Source of the DNA: Telluria antibiotica | Lineage (GTDB): Bacteria > Pseudomonadota > Gammaproteobacteria > Burkholderiales > Burkholderiaceae_D | Length of the DNA stretch: 64,000 nt | Reading direction: 5' to 3' | Assembly (NCBI RefSeq): GCF_011682055.1 | Contig: NZ_JAAQOM010000010.1 | Location: 202,989 to 266,988, forward strand | Part shown: positions 1 through 9,112 of the stretch, one piece after another | Position numbering within the stretch: the first letter of the stretch is position 1 | Layout of the letters: each line of letters starts with the position of its first letter | Notes under the pieces: generated by a model | Told to the model about the DNA's origin: nothing | Seen by the model: only the letters and a program-made list of their open reading frames with translations | The model's database searches: none | Program-made: the position numbers and the translations under genes

Positions 1-550
1 TTTCGTCCGACTGGAAGAACAGGATCTCGCGCGTGCTCACCATGCGCAGGCTGGCGCCCACCTGGGCCTGGATCCAGCGCAGGTACGCCGGCTTCTCCGG
101 CTTGCCGCGGTTTTCCAGCAAGGTCGTCAGCTTCGCCAGTTGCTGGCCGATGTCCTGCGGGGCGGCGGCCGCACCTTGCGCGCGCGTGCGCAGGCGCGCC
201 TGCAGCCGGGCGCACGTGGTCGCGAGGCGTTCCGCCGACACGGGCTTCAGCAGATAGTCGAGCGCGCCCTGTTCGAACGCGTCCAGCGCGTACTGGTCGT
301 AGGCGGTCGCGAACACGATGTGCGAGCGCTCGTACAGCCGCCGGGCCGCCTCGATGCCGGACAGGCCCGGCATGCGGATGTCGAGGAAGGCGATGTCGGG
401 CCGCAGCTTCTCGCCCAGCTCGACGGCTTCCACGCCGTTCGCGGCCTCGGCCACGATCTGCAGGTCCGGCCACGCCTGCTCGAGGCGCGCGCGCAGCAGG
501 TCGCGCATCGGGGCTTCGTCGTCGGCGATCAGGGCAGTAACCGGGTTCAC
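1..550 (-). CDS. LytTR-family response regulator (3' end outside the window)
   Basis: Transcription factor of a two-component pair. It reads from a GTG at 550 and runs off the left edge. The receiver domain occupies about residues 1-120: acidic pocket D10/D11, phospho-acceptor D57 in FLDIRMPG, T82 in FATAYD, K102 in LLKPVS. After a linker, the start of a LytTR DNA-binding domain is visible (the stretch around RWIQAQVG and STREILFFQSDE). The GTG overlaps the stop of the upstream sensor kinase gene by four bases (547-550), so the two are translationally coupled. Family knowledge says such regulators bind direct repeats. Targets cannot be told from the sequence. The C-terminus is missing because the window ends. 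Confidence 0.9.
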   Translation of the reverse strand, partial: MNPVTALIADDEAPMRDLLRARLEQAWPDLQIVAEAANGVEAVELGEKLRPDIAFLDIRMPGLSGIEAARRLYERSHIVFATAYDQYALDAFEQGALDYLLKPVSAERLATTCARLQARLRTRAQGAAAAPQDIGQQLAKLTTLLENRGKPEKPAYLRWIQAQVGASLRMVSTREILFFQSDE

Positions 551-1437
551 GCGTCCTCCATCATTTTGTAAGGCAGCCGGATCGTGGCGCAGGCGCCGCC
601 GCCCGGCGGCGTGCTGATGTCCAGCGAGGCGCTCGCGCCGTACAGCAGCGCGAGGCGCTCGCGGATGTTGGCGAGGCCCACGCCGTCGTCCGCGTGCGGG
701 TCGATGCCGACGCCATCGTCGCACACTTCCACGTGCAGGTCCGCATCGACGACGTGGGCGCGCACGGCGACGGTACCGCCTTCGATCTTCGGTTCCAGGC
801 CGTGCTTGATGGCGTTCTCGATCAGGGTCTGCAGCATCATCGGCGGGAACGGGGCGCTGCCGAGGAAGTCGGGCACGTCGAAGCGCACGTGCAGGCGCTC
901 CTTCATCCGCGCTTGCATGATGGCCAGGTAGGCGCGCGACAGCTCGACCTGCTTGCCGAGCGTGGCGCCGCCGCGCTGGCGCATCTGCGGCAAGGTGGAG
1001 CGCAGGTAGTCGATCAGGTGGGCGTGCACGCGCGCCGCTTCCGGCGGGTCGGTCTCGATCAGCTGGCCGATCAGCGCCAGCGTGTTGAACAGGAAGTGCG
1101 GCTCGACCTGGGCCTGCAGCGCCGCCATCTGCGCCTCCATCAGGCGGCGTTCCAAAGTGGCCACGTTGGCCTGCGTCGTCGCTTCGCGCGCCATCAGCTC
1201 GGCGCGGCGCTTGCCGCCGGCCAGCACTTTCACGGCGAACGAGATGAAGATGTACCACAGCGCCGGCTCGGGCGTGTGCACGATGGCGAAGAAGACGAGG
1301 ACGAAGAACCAGGTGAGGAACAGCTGGCGCCATCCGACGACGGCGAGCCAGTCGAAGAAGCGCCACCATACCTTGCTGGCTTCGTTGAAGGCGTCGCGAA
1401 CGAAGTCGAGCACCTGGTTGATGTCGCTGGCGCGCAT
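547..1437 (-). CDS. LytS/YehU-type sensor histidine kinase
   Basis: Membrane sensor kinase of the His_kinase (PF06580) type, 296 aa. Two hydrophobic segments lie at about residues 36-53 and 58-73. The phospho-acceptor is H114 in EPHFLFN. The ATPase domain shows the N-box ENAIKH (N208 region) and DDGVGID at 240-246, followed by GVGLANIRERL. There is no extracellular domain of note, so the stimulus is unclear. The four-base overlap with the following regulator gene marks a cognate pair. The small membrane-protein gene 13 bases upstream on the same strand is probably in the same transcript. Confidence 0.92.
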   Translation of the reverse strand: MRASDINQVLDFVRDAFNEASKVWWRFFDWLAVVGWRQLFLTWFFVLVFFAIVHTPEPALWYIFISFAVKVLAGGKRRAELMAREATTQANVATLERRLMEAQMAALQAQVEPHFLFNTLALIGQLIETDPPEAARVHAHLIDYLRSTLPQMRQRGGATLGKQVELSRAYLAIMQARMKERLHVRFDVPDFLGSAPFPPMMLQTLIENAIKHGLEPKIEGGTVAVRAHVVDADLHVEVCDDGVGIDPHADDGVGLANIRERLALLYGASASLDISTPPGGGACATIRLPYKMMEDA

Positions 1438-1450
1438 GGCGTCCTCCCGC

Positions 1451-1729
1451 TTATTGCTTGCCGTAGGGGTCGTCCAAGCCTTCCCGATGCGCGCGGCGGC
1501 GGTCGACGATGAACGCGCCCGCGATGACTTTGAGGCCCATGAACAGCACGAACAGGCACAGCGCGAGCGGCAGGATGCTGATCACGAAGGCGAGGGCGAT
1601 GCAGCAGGCCAGCATGGCGGGCCACGGCATCGCGGCGATGGCGCGCGCGGCGCGGCGGCAGGCGTCGACGATGTCGCGGGCGAGGTCGTCCAGCGTGGCG
1701 CCGAAGCTGCGGGAATGGGTCCTGGTCAT
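1451..1729 (-). CDS. Small membrane protein of unknown function
   Basis: 92 aa. A positively charged, mostly helical N-terminus (residues 1-35) is followed by one long hydrophobic stretch (about 36-70, rich in A, L, I, V and C) that could form one or two membrane helices. The tail is short and charged, ending DDPYGKQ. Its ATG has an AAGGAGT-like ribosome site just upstream on the minus strand. It lies 13 bases before the sensor kinase gene on the same strand and is probably co-transcribed, so it may belong to the same signalling unit. I do not recognise a family. Confidence 0.7.
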   Translation of the reverse strand: MTRTHSRSFGATLDDLARDIVDACRRAARAIAAMPWPAMLACCIALAFVISILPLALCLFVLFMGLKVIAGAFIVDRRRAHREGLDDPYGKQ

Positions 1730-1932
1730 GATGACTCCTTGCGGTAACGTGTTGCGATGAGGTGTTGCGATGGAGTCACTCTACATCCGTCTCAGCAAGG
1801 TGGCTATGGCATGCCGACGAACTGCCGGAAATGCGGGATGACTGGTCGTGCGGCCGGATGGACGGGGCCGGTCCGTCGTACTATGATGTCGTCCGTGAAA
1901 CTTTTCCACTTCCTGCCGAGACATCCGACGCC

Positions 1933-2625
1933 ATGAGCCGCACCGGACGCCTGTTCCAGTTGATGGATGCCCTGCGCGGCCATCGCCGCCCCGTGACGGC
2001 CGCCACGCTGGCCGAACGCCTCGGCGTGTCCGAGCGCACCATCTACCGCGACATCCAGACGCTCGCCCAGCTGGGCGCCCCCGTCGACGGCTCGGCGGGC
2101 GTCGGCTACGTGCTGCGCACGGGGTTCTTCCTGCCGCCGCTGATGTTCGACGCGGACGAGCTGGAAGCCCTCGTGCTGGGCGCGCGCTGGGTGCGCCAGC
2201 AGGGCGATCCGGCGCTGTCCGACGCCGCCGACCGCACGCTGGCCAAGATCGCGACCGCGACGCCGCGCGACCTGCGCGACCACATGGCCGAGACGAGCCT
2301 GTGGGTGCCGGCGTTTCCCGCCGCAGTGCCGGTCGAGGCCTACATCCAGCCCACGCGCGAGGCGATCCGGCGCCAGTGCAAGCTGCGCATCGCCTACCGC
2401 GACGAGCGCGAGACGCCGACGGAACGCGTCGTGTGGCCGTTCGCGCTCGCCTTCTTCGAGGGCAAGCGCGTGATGGCCGCCTGGTGCGAGTTGCGCGACG
2501 CGATCCGCCACTTCCGCATGGACCGCATCGTCAGTGCCGAGGCGAGCACGGAACGCTATCCGGCACCGCGCCACCAGTTGCTGCGGCAGTGGCGCCAGGC
2601 GTACGACATCCCAGAGTACTCCTGA
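1933..2625 (+). CDS. YafY-type transcriptional regulator (HTH + WYL)
   Basis: DeoR-like regulator of about 230 aa. The N-terminal winged HTH_11 domain (from MSRTGRLFQLMDAL, with TAATLAERLGVSERTIYRDI as recognition region) is followed by a WYL-type ligand domain (RIAYRDERETPTERVVWP, then the FFEGKRVMAAWCELR core). An open frame continues upstream to 1762, but the ATG at 1933 starts exactly where this family starts, so I chose it. A glutathione S-transferase gene follows 71 bases downstream on the same strand. In many proteobacteria YafY regulators sit beside small detoxification genes, so it may control that gene; this is inference. Confidence 0.87.
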   Translation: MSRTGRLFQLMDALRGHRRPVTAATLAERLGVSERTIYRDIQTLAQLGAPVDGSAGVGYVLRTGFFLPPLMFDADELEALVLGARWVRQQGDPALSDAADRTLAKIATATPRDLRDHMAETSLWVPAFPAAVPVEAYIQPTREAIRRQCKLRIAYRDERETPTERVVWPFALAFFEGKRVMAAWCELRDAIRHFRMDRIVSAEASTERYPAPRHQLLRQWRQAYDIPEYS

Positions 2626-2696
2626 CACTCCTGACAGGATTTGTCAGTATCCGGGCTTAACATGGTTTCATCTGCCAACCAGCCAGGAGACGACAC

Positions 2697-3314
2697 ATGC
2701 AGCTCTACTACAATCCGTACTCGTCCAATACCCGCCGCGTCCTGCTGGCGGCCGACCACCTCGGCGTCGACTTCGACCTCGTCAAGATCGACCTGGCCAG
2801 CCAGGACGACCGCCGCCGCCTCGGGGAGATCAACGACAACGGCAAGCTGCCCGTGCTCATCGACGGTGATTTCGTGTTGTGGGAATCGTGCGCGATCATG
2901 CAATACCTGGCCGACGGCACGCCGGGCCAGACCGTGTGGCCGCAGGAGCGCCGGGCGCGCGCGGACGTGAGCCGCTGGATGTTCTGGGCATGCCAGCATT
3001 TCGCGCCGGCCATCGGCGTGCTCACGTGGGAACACCTCTGGAAGAAATACGTCACGGGCCAGGACGCGGACCCGAAAGAAGTGGCGCGCGGCGAGGCCGA
3101 CCTGGCGGAGGCGGCCCGCGTGCTGGACAAGCACCTGGCCACGCGCCGGTGGCTCGTCGGGGATGCCGTTTCTCTGGCCGACTACGCGGTCGTCGCGCCG
3201 CTCATGTACAAGGAGAAGGCGCGACTGCCGCTGGCCGACTATCCGCACCTGCTGGCCTGGTTCGAGCGCATCCAGGCACTGCCGGCGTGGCAGCGGACGG
3301 ACCACGACTGGTGA
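2697..3314 (+). CDS. Glutathione S-transferase family protein
   Basis: Cytosolic GST of 205 aa. The N-terminal thioredoxin fold (residues 1-80) begins MQLYYNPYSSNTRRV, with the catalytic-type Ser/Asn region at about 9-11 and the glutathione-binding signature GKLPVLIDGD...WESCAIMQYL. The C-terminal helical domain (about 90-205) has the conserved DAVSLADYAV capping motif. The start has a good ribosome site (CAGGAGA). It follows the YafY-type regulator gene and may be its target. Substrate unknown. Confidence 0.9.
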   Translation: MQLYYNPYSSNTRRVLLAADHLGVDFDLVKIDLASQDDRRRLGEINDNGKLPVLIDGDFVLWESCAIMQYLADGTPGQTVWPQERRARADVSRWMFWACQHFAPAIGVLTWEHLWKKYVTGQDADPKEVARGEADLAEAARVLDKHLATRRWLVGDAVSLADYAVVAPLMYKEKARLPLADYPHLLAWFERIQALPAWQRTDHDW

Positions 3315-3321
3315 TCGTCGT

Positions 3322-3873
3322 CTAGCCGTTCCAGTGCCGGCGCAGCAGGCCGTAATAGACCGTATCGGCCGGCTCGCCCTGCACGATCCAGCGCTCGGGC
3401 ATGAAGCCCTCTTGTTGAAACCCGAGCTTTTCCAGCACCCGCGCCGACGCCCCGTTGCGCGGGTCGACGTCGGCCTCGATGCGGTTCAGGTCGAGCGTGG
3501 TGAACCCGTAGTTCAACAGGGCGCGCAGCGCTTCGCTGACGTAGCGGCCACCCCAGTGGGCGCGCGCCAGCGCGTAGCCCACCTCGCAGCGCCGGCTCGC
3601 GTCGACGAAGCGGTGCAGGCTCACGCTGCCGATCAGTTCTCCCGTTTCGATCAATTCCATCCCCAGGCGCATGCCGCTGCCGTCCGCGTACGCGGCCTGC
3701 GCGGCGGCGATGTGCTCGCGCGCCTGGTCGAGCGACGTCCACGGACCGCTGCTCCAGTAGCGCGTCACCTCCGGATCGGAGAACACGGCGTAGTGGGCAT
3801 CGACGTCGCGTTCATCCATCCAGCGCAGCTTCAGGCGCGGCGTGAACAATTCGATGGGGCTCAGGACTGGCAT
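3322..3873 (-). CDS. GNAT family N-acetyltransferase (RimJ/RimL type)
   Basis: 183 aa acetyltransferase of the Acetyltransf_3 group. The N-terminus IELFTPRLKLRWMDERDVD is typical of RimJ-like enzymes. The core beta4-beta5 region includes LIGSVSLHRF and CEVGYALARAHWGGRYVSEA (acetyl-CoA pyrophosphate loop). The C-terminal part is NRIEADVDPRNGASARVLEKLGF, another family hallmark. The ATG at 3873 lies inside the 3' end of the TetR-type gene (13-base overlap), so the genes are co-transcribed as MocR gene - TetR gene - this gene. Substrate unknown: protein N-terminus or small amine. Confidence 0.88.
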   Translation of the reverse strand: MPVLSPIELFTPRLKLRWMDERDVDAHYAVFSDPEVTRYWSSGPWTSLDQAREHIAAAQAAYADGSGMRLGMELIETGELIGSVSLHRFVDASRRCEVGYALARAHWGGRYVSEALRALLNYGFTTLDLNRIEADVDPRNGASARVLEKLGFQQEGFMPERWIVQGEPADTVYYGLLRRHWNG

Positions 3874-4511
3874 GGGGTCTCCTTCAGGCCGACGGCGGCG
3901 AGCACCATGCCCGTGATCAGGCGCTCGGCGTCGTCGAAATCGGATGGCAGCAGCTGCTCGCGGTCGAGCACGAGCGTCATCTGGGCGGCGAAGTCGGCGT
4001 ACGACTGCGTCATGGCCCAGACGGCGAACAGCAGGTGGGTGGCGTTGACGGGTGCGATCTTGCCGTCCGCGATCCAGCGCTCGAACACGGCGATGTCGGC
4101 GCGCAGCAGCGGGATCACGCGGCGCCGGATCTGGTCGGCGTACAGCTTGGCGCCGCCGATCACTTCCATCGCGTACACGCGCGACGCGAGCGGCTGCTCG
4201 CGCGAGAACTGCAGCTTCGCGCGCACGTAGCCGCGCAGGACGTCGCCCGGCTCCTGCGTCGGGTCGGACAGGCTCGCCATGCGCGCGAGCCAGTCGTCCA
4301 GCACGTTGTCGAGCACCCGTTCGTACAAGGCCTGCTTGGTCGGGAAGTAGTACATCAGGTTCTGCTTCGACAGGCCCGCGCGCTCGGCGACCGTGGCGAT
4401 CGACGTGCCTTCGTAGCCGCATTCGGCGAACTGCCGCACGGCTTCGCCCAGGATCGCGGCTTCGACCTTGTCGCGGTTGACGGCGCGGCGCTTGACGGTG
4501 GCGGTGGTCAT
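3861..4511 (-). CDS. TetR-family regulator, RutR-like
   Basis: 216 aa. The N-terminal TetR HTH (residues 15-65) has GYEGTSIATVAERAGLSKQN and then LMYYFPTKQALYERVL. The C-terminal ligand domain resembles the RutR/YcdC type (TetR_C_3). In enterobacteria RutR senses uracil and controls pyrimidine use, and here the gene lies next to a complete pyrimidine degradation operon, so uracil or thymine sensing is a reasonable inference. The start overlaps the MocR gene stop by four bases (4508-4511), so both regulators come from one transcript. The open frame extends far upstream through the MocR gene, but only the portion from 4511 is TetR-like. Confidence 0.85.
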   Translation of the reverse strand: MTTATVKRRAVNRDKVEAAILGEAVRQFAECGYEGTSIATVAERAGLSKQNLMYYFPTKQALYERVLDNVLDDWLARMASLSDPTQEPGDVLRGYVRAKLQFSREQPLASRVYAMEVIGGAKLYADQIRRRVIPLLRADIAVFERWIADGKIAPVNATHLLFAVWAMTQSYADFAAQMTLVLDREQLLPSDFDDAERLITGMVLAAVGLKETPCQS

Positions 4512-5944
4512 GGCATATCTCCTTGGATCGAACGCAGGAAGTCGAGCAGCGCGGGCTCGTAGGCATAGGCGACGTTGAAGCGGAACCACGCGGTCGCGGG
4601 CGGCTGCAGCGCAAAGAATTCGCCCGGCGCCAGCAGGATGCCGGCCCGCAGCGCGCGCTCGGCGATGGCGCGGCCGTTGCGGCCCGGCTCCGGCCAGCCG
4701 GCGCTGACGAACATGCCGCCGCGCGGCCGCGCGAGCGGCGCGAGGCCGGCGTCGCCCAGGCGTTCGAGCGCCAGTTCGCGCGCGCCGTCCAGCTGCAGCA
4801 CGAGGCGCTCGACCTGCTTGCGGTAGGCGCGGCTGCTGATGGCATCGTACACGGCGCGCTCGTTCACTTCCGACGTCGTCAGGCCCGTCAGCATTTTGAC
4901 GCGCACGAGTTCCGGCATCAGGGAACCGGACGCGCAGATGGAGCCCACGCGCAGCACGGGCGACAGGGTCTTGGAAAAGCTGCCGATGCGGATCACGCGG
5001 CGCAGCCCGTCCATCGCGGCCAGCGACGAGTCGCCGCGCGCGGCCAGTTCGCGGTAGATGTCGTCTTCGACGAGCCAGAAATCGAATTGCTCGGACAGGG
5101 CCAGCAGCCGGTGCGCCTGCGCCTGCGACAGCGACGTGCCGAGGGGATTCTGCAGCACCGTGTTGACGAACATGAGCTTCGGCTGGCGCGCCTGCGCCTC
5201 GCGCGCGAGCACGTCCATGTCGAGGCCGTGCGCGCCGCGCGGAATGCCGACGGGGATGCAGCCATGGTGCCGCACGAGCGCAAGCAGGTTGCTGTAGCCG
5301 GGGTCTTCGACGAACACGACGTCGCCCGGCCGCGTCAGTGTGCGCAGCACGAGGTCGAATGCGTGCGTGGCGCCGTGCGTGAGCAGGATCTGCTCGGGCT
5401 CCACGGCGCACAGGTCGGCCGACAGCGTGGAGGCCAGATGCTGGCGCAGGCTGGGAAAGCCGAGCGGATGGCCGTAGCCGCGCAGGCGGCCCGCGGGGAT
5501 CTTCATCGCGTGGCGCACGGCGTCGAGGATCGTCGATTCGCCATACCACTCGGGCGGCAGCCAGCCGGCGCCGACGGGCAGCGCGTCCGACTGGCCGGAA
5601 TACAGGTCGGGCGTGAGCGTGTCGACGACGTTGGCGGAGACGGGCAGGGCGGCCGGTTGCGCGGGCGCCTCGCCGCGCGCGACGAAGAAGCCCGACCCGC
5701 GCCGCGACGACAACAGGCCCAGGTGCAGCAGGCGGTCGTACGATTCGACGACCGTGAACGTGGACACGCCGTTCACTTTTGCGAATTGTCGAACGGACGG
5801 CATCTTGGTCCCGGCCGGCAGGGTGCGCCGATTGACCATCTCGGCGATGGCCGCGACGATCTGGTCGACCAGGCTGCCGCGGCGCTGGCGGTCGATGGCC
5901 AGCACGGGCCATGCGCCACTGTCGTTCTTCTCCATTGTCTCCAT
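4508..5944 (-). CDS. MocR-type regulator (GntR HTH fused to class I aminotransferase)
   Basis: 478 aa. The N-terminal GntR winged helix (about 20-85: SLVDQIVAAIAEMVNRRTL, PAGTKMPSVRQFAKVNGVS, YDRLLHLGLLSSRRGSGFFV) is joined to a PLP-dependent fold I domain, with VEDDIYREL before the lysine region IRIGSFSKTLSPVLRVG. This is the MocR/PdxR/GabR architecture, whose members bind PLP and sense amines or amino acids. It is transcribed away from the pyrimidine cluster from a shared 261-base intergenic region. Beta-alanine or beta-aminoisobutyrate, the amine intermediates of that pathway, would be fitting effectors; this is inference. Confidence 0.9.
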   Translation of the reverse strand: METMEKNDSGAWPVLAIDRQRRGSLVDQIVAAIAEMVNRRTLPAGTKMPSVRQFAKVNGVSTFTVVESYDRLLHLGLLSSRRGSGFFVARGEAPAQPAALPVSANVVDTLTPDLYSGQSDALPVGAGWLPPEWYGESTILDAVRHAMKIPAGRLRGYGHPLGFPSLRQHLASTLSADLCAVEPEQILLTHGATHAFDLVLRTLTRPGDVVFVEDPGYSNLLALVRHHGCIPVGIPRGAHGLDMDVLAREAQARQPKLMFVNTVLQNPLGTSLSQAQAHRLLALSEQFDFWLVEDDIYRELAARGDSSLAAMDGLRRVIRIGSFSKTLSPVLRVGSICASGSLMPELVRVKMLTGLTTSEVNERAVYDAISSRAYRKQVERLVLQLDGARELALERLGDAGLAPLARPRGGMFVSAGWPEPGRNGRAIAERALRAGILLAPGEFFALQPPATAWFRFNVAYAYEPALLDFLRSIQGDMP

Positions 5945-5970
5945 TGCGATTCCATCGGCGCGACGCCGGC

Positions 5971-6000
5971 AACTGTACAGGCTATGCTACCAGTACGGTT
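5971..6000. promoter_or_regulatory. Candidate MocR operator half-sites (weak)
   Basis: The divergent region between the MocR gene (start 5944) and the transaminase gene (6206) holds two similar blocks, CTGTACAGG at 5973-5981 and CAGTACGG at 5991-5998, whose GTAC cores are 18 bases apart. MocR-type regulators usually bind pairs of short direct repeats near the divergent promoter. A perfect palindrome TTGAATTCAA lies at 6184-6193, just before the transaminase ribosome site. Both are weak suggestions from spacing and location only. Confidence 0.25.
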
Positions 6001-6095
6001 GGGCGTTTTTGCAGATTGTGTATATGTGCCACTGTTGTCCTGCTGTCTATTATTGCATCATTGTTTTTGCCAGTTGGTAAATTTTGCATGTATCC

Positions 6096-6160
6096 GCGTG
6101 GGCTCGGGGAGCCCACCCTACGGATGAGCTTGTCGTAGGGTGGGCACCCTGTGCCCACGC
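6096..6160. repeat. Intergenic palindromic repeat, locus 1 (two elements)
   Basis: Two oppositely oriented members of the window's palindrome family. At 6096-6122 the arms are GTGGGCTC/GAGCCCAC ending in CCCTACGG. At 6135-6160 the element begins GTAGGG and has arms GTGGGCAC/GTGCCCAC. Each can form an 8-bp stem-loop. They lie between the divergent MocR and transaminase promoters, upstream of the ATG at 6206. Confidence 0.85.
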
Positions 6161-6205
6161 GAACGCCAGCGTACCGCCGGCGATTGAATTCAAAAGGGGA
6201 GTCGC

Positions 6206-7522
6206 ATGAACGAGTCTAGACCCGAATCGATGTCGTCCTTCTGGATGCCATTCACGAACAACCGCGACTTCAAGGCGCATCCGCGCCTGCTCGTCTCGGC
6301 CGAAGGGATGTATTACAAGGACGTCGACGGCAACGCCGTGCTGGACGGCACCGCGGGCCTGTGGTGCGTCCCGTGCGGCCATGCGCAGCCGAAGATCGTC
6401 GCGGCCGTGCGCGAGATGGTCGGCCAGCTCGACTTCGCACCCACGTTCCAGATGGGCCACCCGGCCGCGTTCGACCTGGCCGAACGCCTGATGGACTACA
6501 CGAACCATAAATTCGGCCACGTGTTCTACACGAACTCCGGCTCGGAAAGCGTGGATACCGCGCTCAAGATGGCGCTCGCTTACCACAAGGCGCGCGGCGA
6601 CGCGGGCCGCACGCGGCTGATCGGGCGCGAGCGCGGCTACCACGGCGTCGGCTTCGGCGGGCTGTCCGTCGGCGGCATCGGCCCGAACCGCAAGGCGTTC
6701 GGCCCGCTGCTGCCGGGCGTCGACCACCTGCCGCACACGCACAACCTGGCGAAGAACGCGTACTCGCGGGGCGAGCCGGAGCACGGCGCCGAGCTGGCGG
6801 ACGAACTGGAACGCATCGTCGCGCTGCACGACCCGTCGACGATCGCCGCCGTCATCGTCGAACCCGTGGCCGGATCGACGGGCGTGCTGATCCCGCCGAA
6901 AGGCTATCTGAAGCGCCTGCGCGAGCTGTGCACGAAGCATGGCATCCTGTTGATTTTCGACGAAGTGATCACGGGCTTCGGCCGCCTGACGACGCCGTTC
7001 GCCGTCGACTACTTCGACGTCGAACCCGACATGATGACGACGGCGAAAGGCCTCACGAACGGCACCGTGCCGATGGGCGCCGTGTTCTCGAAAAAATTCA
7101 TCCACGACGCGTTCATGGACGCGCCGGCCGGCATCGAGCTGTTCCACGGTTACACGTATTCCGGCCATCCGCTCGCGTGCGCCGCGTCGCTCGCCACGCT
7201 CGAGGTGTTCCAGGAGCAGGGCATCCTCGACCACGCGCGCGAGATCCAGCCGTACTGGGAAGACGCCGTGCACAGCCTGCGCGGCCTGCCGCACGTGATC
7301 GACATCCGCACCATCGGCCTCGTCGCCGGCATCGAACTGGCGAGCATCCCCGGCAAGGTGGGCGCGCGCGCGTTCGCCGCGTTCAAGCAGGCCTTCGCCG
7401 ACGGCATCCTGATCCGCACGACGGGCGACATCATCGCCTTGTCGCCGCCGCTCGTGCTGGAGAAGAAGCACATCGACGAATTGTTCGGCAAACTGGCCAC
7501 CGTCCTCAAGAACCTCGACTGA
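6206..7522 (+). CDS. bauA: Beta-alanine--pyruvate transaminase (omega-aminotransferase)
   Basis: 438 aa class III PLP aminotransferase. N-terminus [18 protein letters not shown] and the [18 protein letters not shown] segment are characteristic of omega-amino acid:pyruvate transaminases. PLP contacts: [16 protein letters not shown], the aspartate in [12 protein letters not shown], and the Schiff-base lysine in [16 protein letters not shown]. It would convert beta-alanine (from uracil) and beta-aminoisobutyrate (from thymine) to malonate and methylmalonate semialdehyde. The ATG has a strong AAGGGGAG ribosome site. The next gene starts nine bases downstream and consumes the semialdehydes. Symbol used by analogy with the Pseudomonas enzyme. 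Confidence 0.88.
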   Translation: MNESRPESMSSFWMPFTNNRDFKAHPRLLVSAEGMYYKDVDGNAVLDGTAGLWCVPCGHAQPKIVAAVREMVGQLDFAPTFQMGHPAAFDLAERLMDYTNHKFGHVFYTNSGSESVDTALKMALAYHKARGDAGRTRLIGRERGYHGVGFGGLSVGGIGPNRKAFGPLLPGVDHLPHTHNLAKNAYSRGEPEHGAELADELERIVALHDPSTIAAVIVEPVAGSTGVLIPPKGYLKRLRELCTKHGILLIFDEVITGFGRLTTPFAVDYFDVEPDMMTTAKGLTNGTVPMGAVFSKKFIHDAFMDAPAGIELFHGYTYSGHPLACAASLATLEVFQEQGILDHAREIQPYWEDAVHSLRGLPHVIDIRTIGLVAGIELASIPGKVGARAFAAFKQAFADGILIRTTGDIIALSPPLVLEKKHIDELFGKLATVLKNLD

Positions 7523-7530
7523 AAGCGACC

Positions 7531-9024
7531 ATGGAAACGATCCACCATTTCATCAACGGCAGCGCGCACGGCGGCACCGGCGGACGCCACGCCGACGTCT
7601 ACAACCCGGCATTGGGCGAGCCCTGCGCGCGCGTTCTGCTTGCGAGCGGTGACGACGTCGACGCGGCCGTCGCCGCCGCGAGCGCGGCGTTCCCCGCCTG
7701 GGCCGCAACGCCACCGCTGGCGCGCGCCCGCGTGCTGTTCACCTACCTGCAGCTGTGTCAGCGCCACGTGGACGAATTCGCGGCGATGGTCGTGCGCGAG
7801 CACGGCAAGACGTTCGCCGATGCGAAAGGCGAAGTCGCACGCGGGATCGAAGTCGTCGAGTTCGCCGTCGGCATCCCGCAGCTGCTGAAGGGCGAGTTCA
7901 CGGACCAGATCGCGCGCGGCATCGACGCGTGGTCGATGCGCCAGCCGCTGGGCGTCGTCGCCGGCATCACGCCATTCAACTTCCCCGTGATGGTGCCGAT
8001 GTGGATGTTCCCCGTCGCCATCGCGTGCGGCAACACGTTCGTGCTGAAACCATCCGAGCGCGATCCGTCTGCGTCGCTGCTGCATGCAAAGCTGCTCAAG
8101 GAAGCGGGCCTGCCGGACGGCGTGTTCAACGTCGTGCAGGGTGACAAAACGGCCGTCGACGCGCTGCTCGACCATCCGGACATCCAGGCCGTCAGCTTCG
8201 TCGGCTCGACGCCGATCGCCGAATACATCTATGCGCGCGGCTCCGCAGCCGGCAAGCGCGTGCAGGCGCTGGGCGGCGCGAAGAACCACATGGTCGTGAT
8301 GCCGGACGCCGACATGGACATGGCCGTCGACGCGCTGATCGGCGCCGCGTACGGTTCGGCCGGCGAGCGCTGCATGGCGATCTCGGTGGCCGTCGCCGTC
8401 GGCGACGCGGGCGATGCGCTCGTCGCGCGGCTGGCCGAACGCACGCGCGCCTTGAAGATCGCGGATGGCATGACGGACGGCGCCGAGATGGGACCGGTCG
8501 TCACCCAGGCGGCCAAGCAGCGCATCGAAAAACTGATCGGCGAAGGCGTGGAGCAGGGCGCGACGCTCGTCGTCGACGGCCGCGGCTTCAAGGTGCCCGG
8601 CCGCGACAACGGCTTCTTCGTCGGCGGCACCTTGTTCGACCACGTGCAGCCGTCGATGTCGATCTACCGCGAAGAAATCTTCGGCCCCGTGCTGTGCGTG
8701 GTGCGCCAGCCGGACGTTGGTAGCGCGCTGGAGCTCATCAACCGCAACGAGTACGGCAACGGCGTCGCCGTGTTCACGCGCGACGGCGGCGTGGCGCGCG
8801 AATTCGTGCGGCAGGTGCAGGTGGGCATGGTCGGCGTGAACGTGCCGCTGCCCGTGCCGATGGCGTTCAGCAGCTTCGGCGGCTGGAAGAAAAGCCTGTT
8901 CGGCGACCACCACGCGTACGGGCCGGAAGGCGTGCGCTTTTACACGCGGCACAAGGCCGTCATGCAGCGGTGGCCGAACACGGCAAGCAGCGGGGCGGAG
9001 TTCGCGTTTCCGCAGATGAAATAA
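7531..9024 (+). CDS. mmsA: CoA-acylating (methyl)malonate-semialdehyde dehydrogenase
   Basis: 497 aa aldehyde dehydrogenase. Visible features: [20 protein letters not shown], the NAD-binding [14 protein letters not shown], glycine-rich [15 protein letters not shown], and the catalytic cysteine in [14 protein letters not shown], all signature MmsA sequences. The family oxidises malonate semialdehyde to acetyl-CoA and methylmalonate semialdehyde to propionyl-CoA with loss of CO2. The start [15 protein letters not shown] at 7531 matches the family, although the frame is open further upstream. It completes the carbon end of pyrimidine degradation and follows the transaminase gene by eight bases. 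Confidence 0.93.
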   Translation: METIHHFINGSAHGGTGGRHADVYNPALGEPCARVLLASGDDVDAAVAAASAAFPAWAATPPLARARVLFTYLQLCQRHVDEFAAMVVREHGKTFADAKGEVARGIEVVEFAVGIPQLLKGEFTDQIARGIDAWSMRQPLGVVAGITPFNFPVMVPMWMFPVAIACGNTFVLKPSERDPSASLLHAKLLKEAGLPDGVFNVVQGDKTAVDALLDHPDIQAVSFVGSTPIAEYIYARGSAAGKRVQALGGAKNHMVVMPDADMDMAVDALIGAAYGSAGERCMAISVAVAVGDAGDALVARLAERTRALKIADGMTDGAEMGPVVTQAAKQRIEKLIGEGVEQGATLVVDGRGFKVPGRDNGFFVGGTLFDHVQPSMSIYREEIFGPVLCVVRQPDVGSALELINRNEYGNGVAVFTRDGGVAREFVRQVQVGMVGVNVPLPVPMAFSSFGGWKKSLFGDHHAYGPEGVRFYTRHKAVMQRWPNTASSGAEFAFPQMK

Positions 9025-9047
9025 CGGACACGAACCGTTGATTTGGA

Positions 9048-9079
9048 CGTAGGGTGGGCACCCCGTGCCCACGCGAACG
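9048..9079. repeat. Intergenic palindromic repeat, locus 2
   Basis: A single element (GTAGGGTGGGCACCCCGTGC...) with 8-bp arms GTGGGCAC/GTGCCCAC, in the 88-base gap between mmsA and preT. The stem-loop could lie in the operon mRNA and affect stability or partial termination. Confidence 0.8.
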
Positions 9080-9112
9080 CCGGCATGACGCATACATAAA
9101 AAGGGATGCCAA

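Noticed and set aside
4511..5972. Upstream extension of the TetR frame through the MocR gene, as a fusion protein
   Set aside because: The extension is an out-of-frame reading of the MocR gene; TetR homology begins at the ATG at 4511.
5995..6012. Sigma-54-like TTGG...TGCA near the pyrimidine cluster
   Set aside because: The GG and GC elements are 9-10 bases apart instead of 12, so sigma-54 holoenzyme should not use it.
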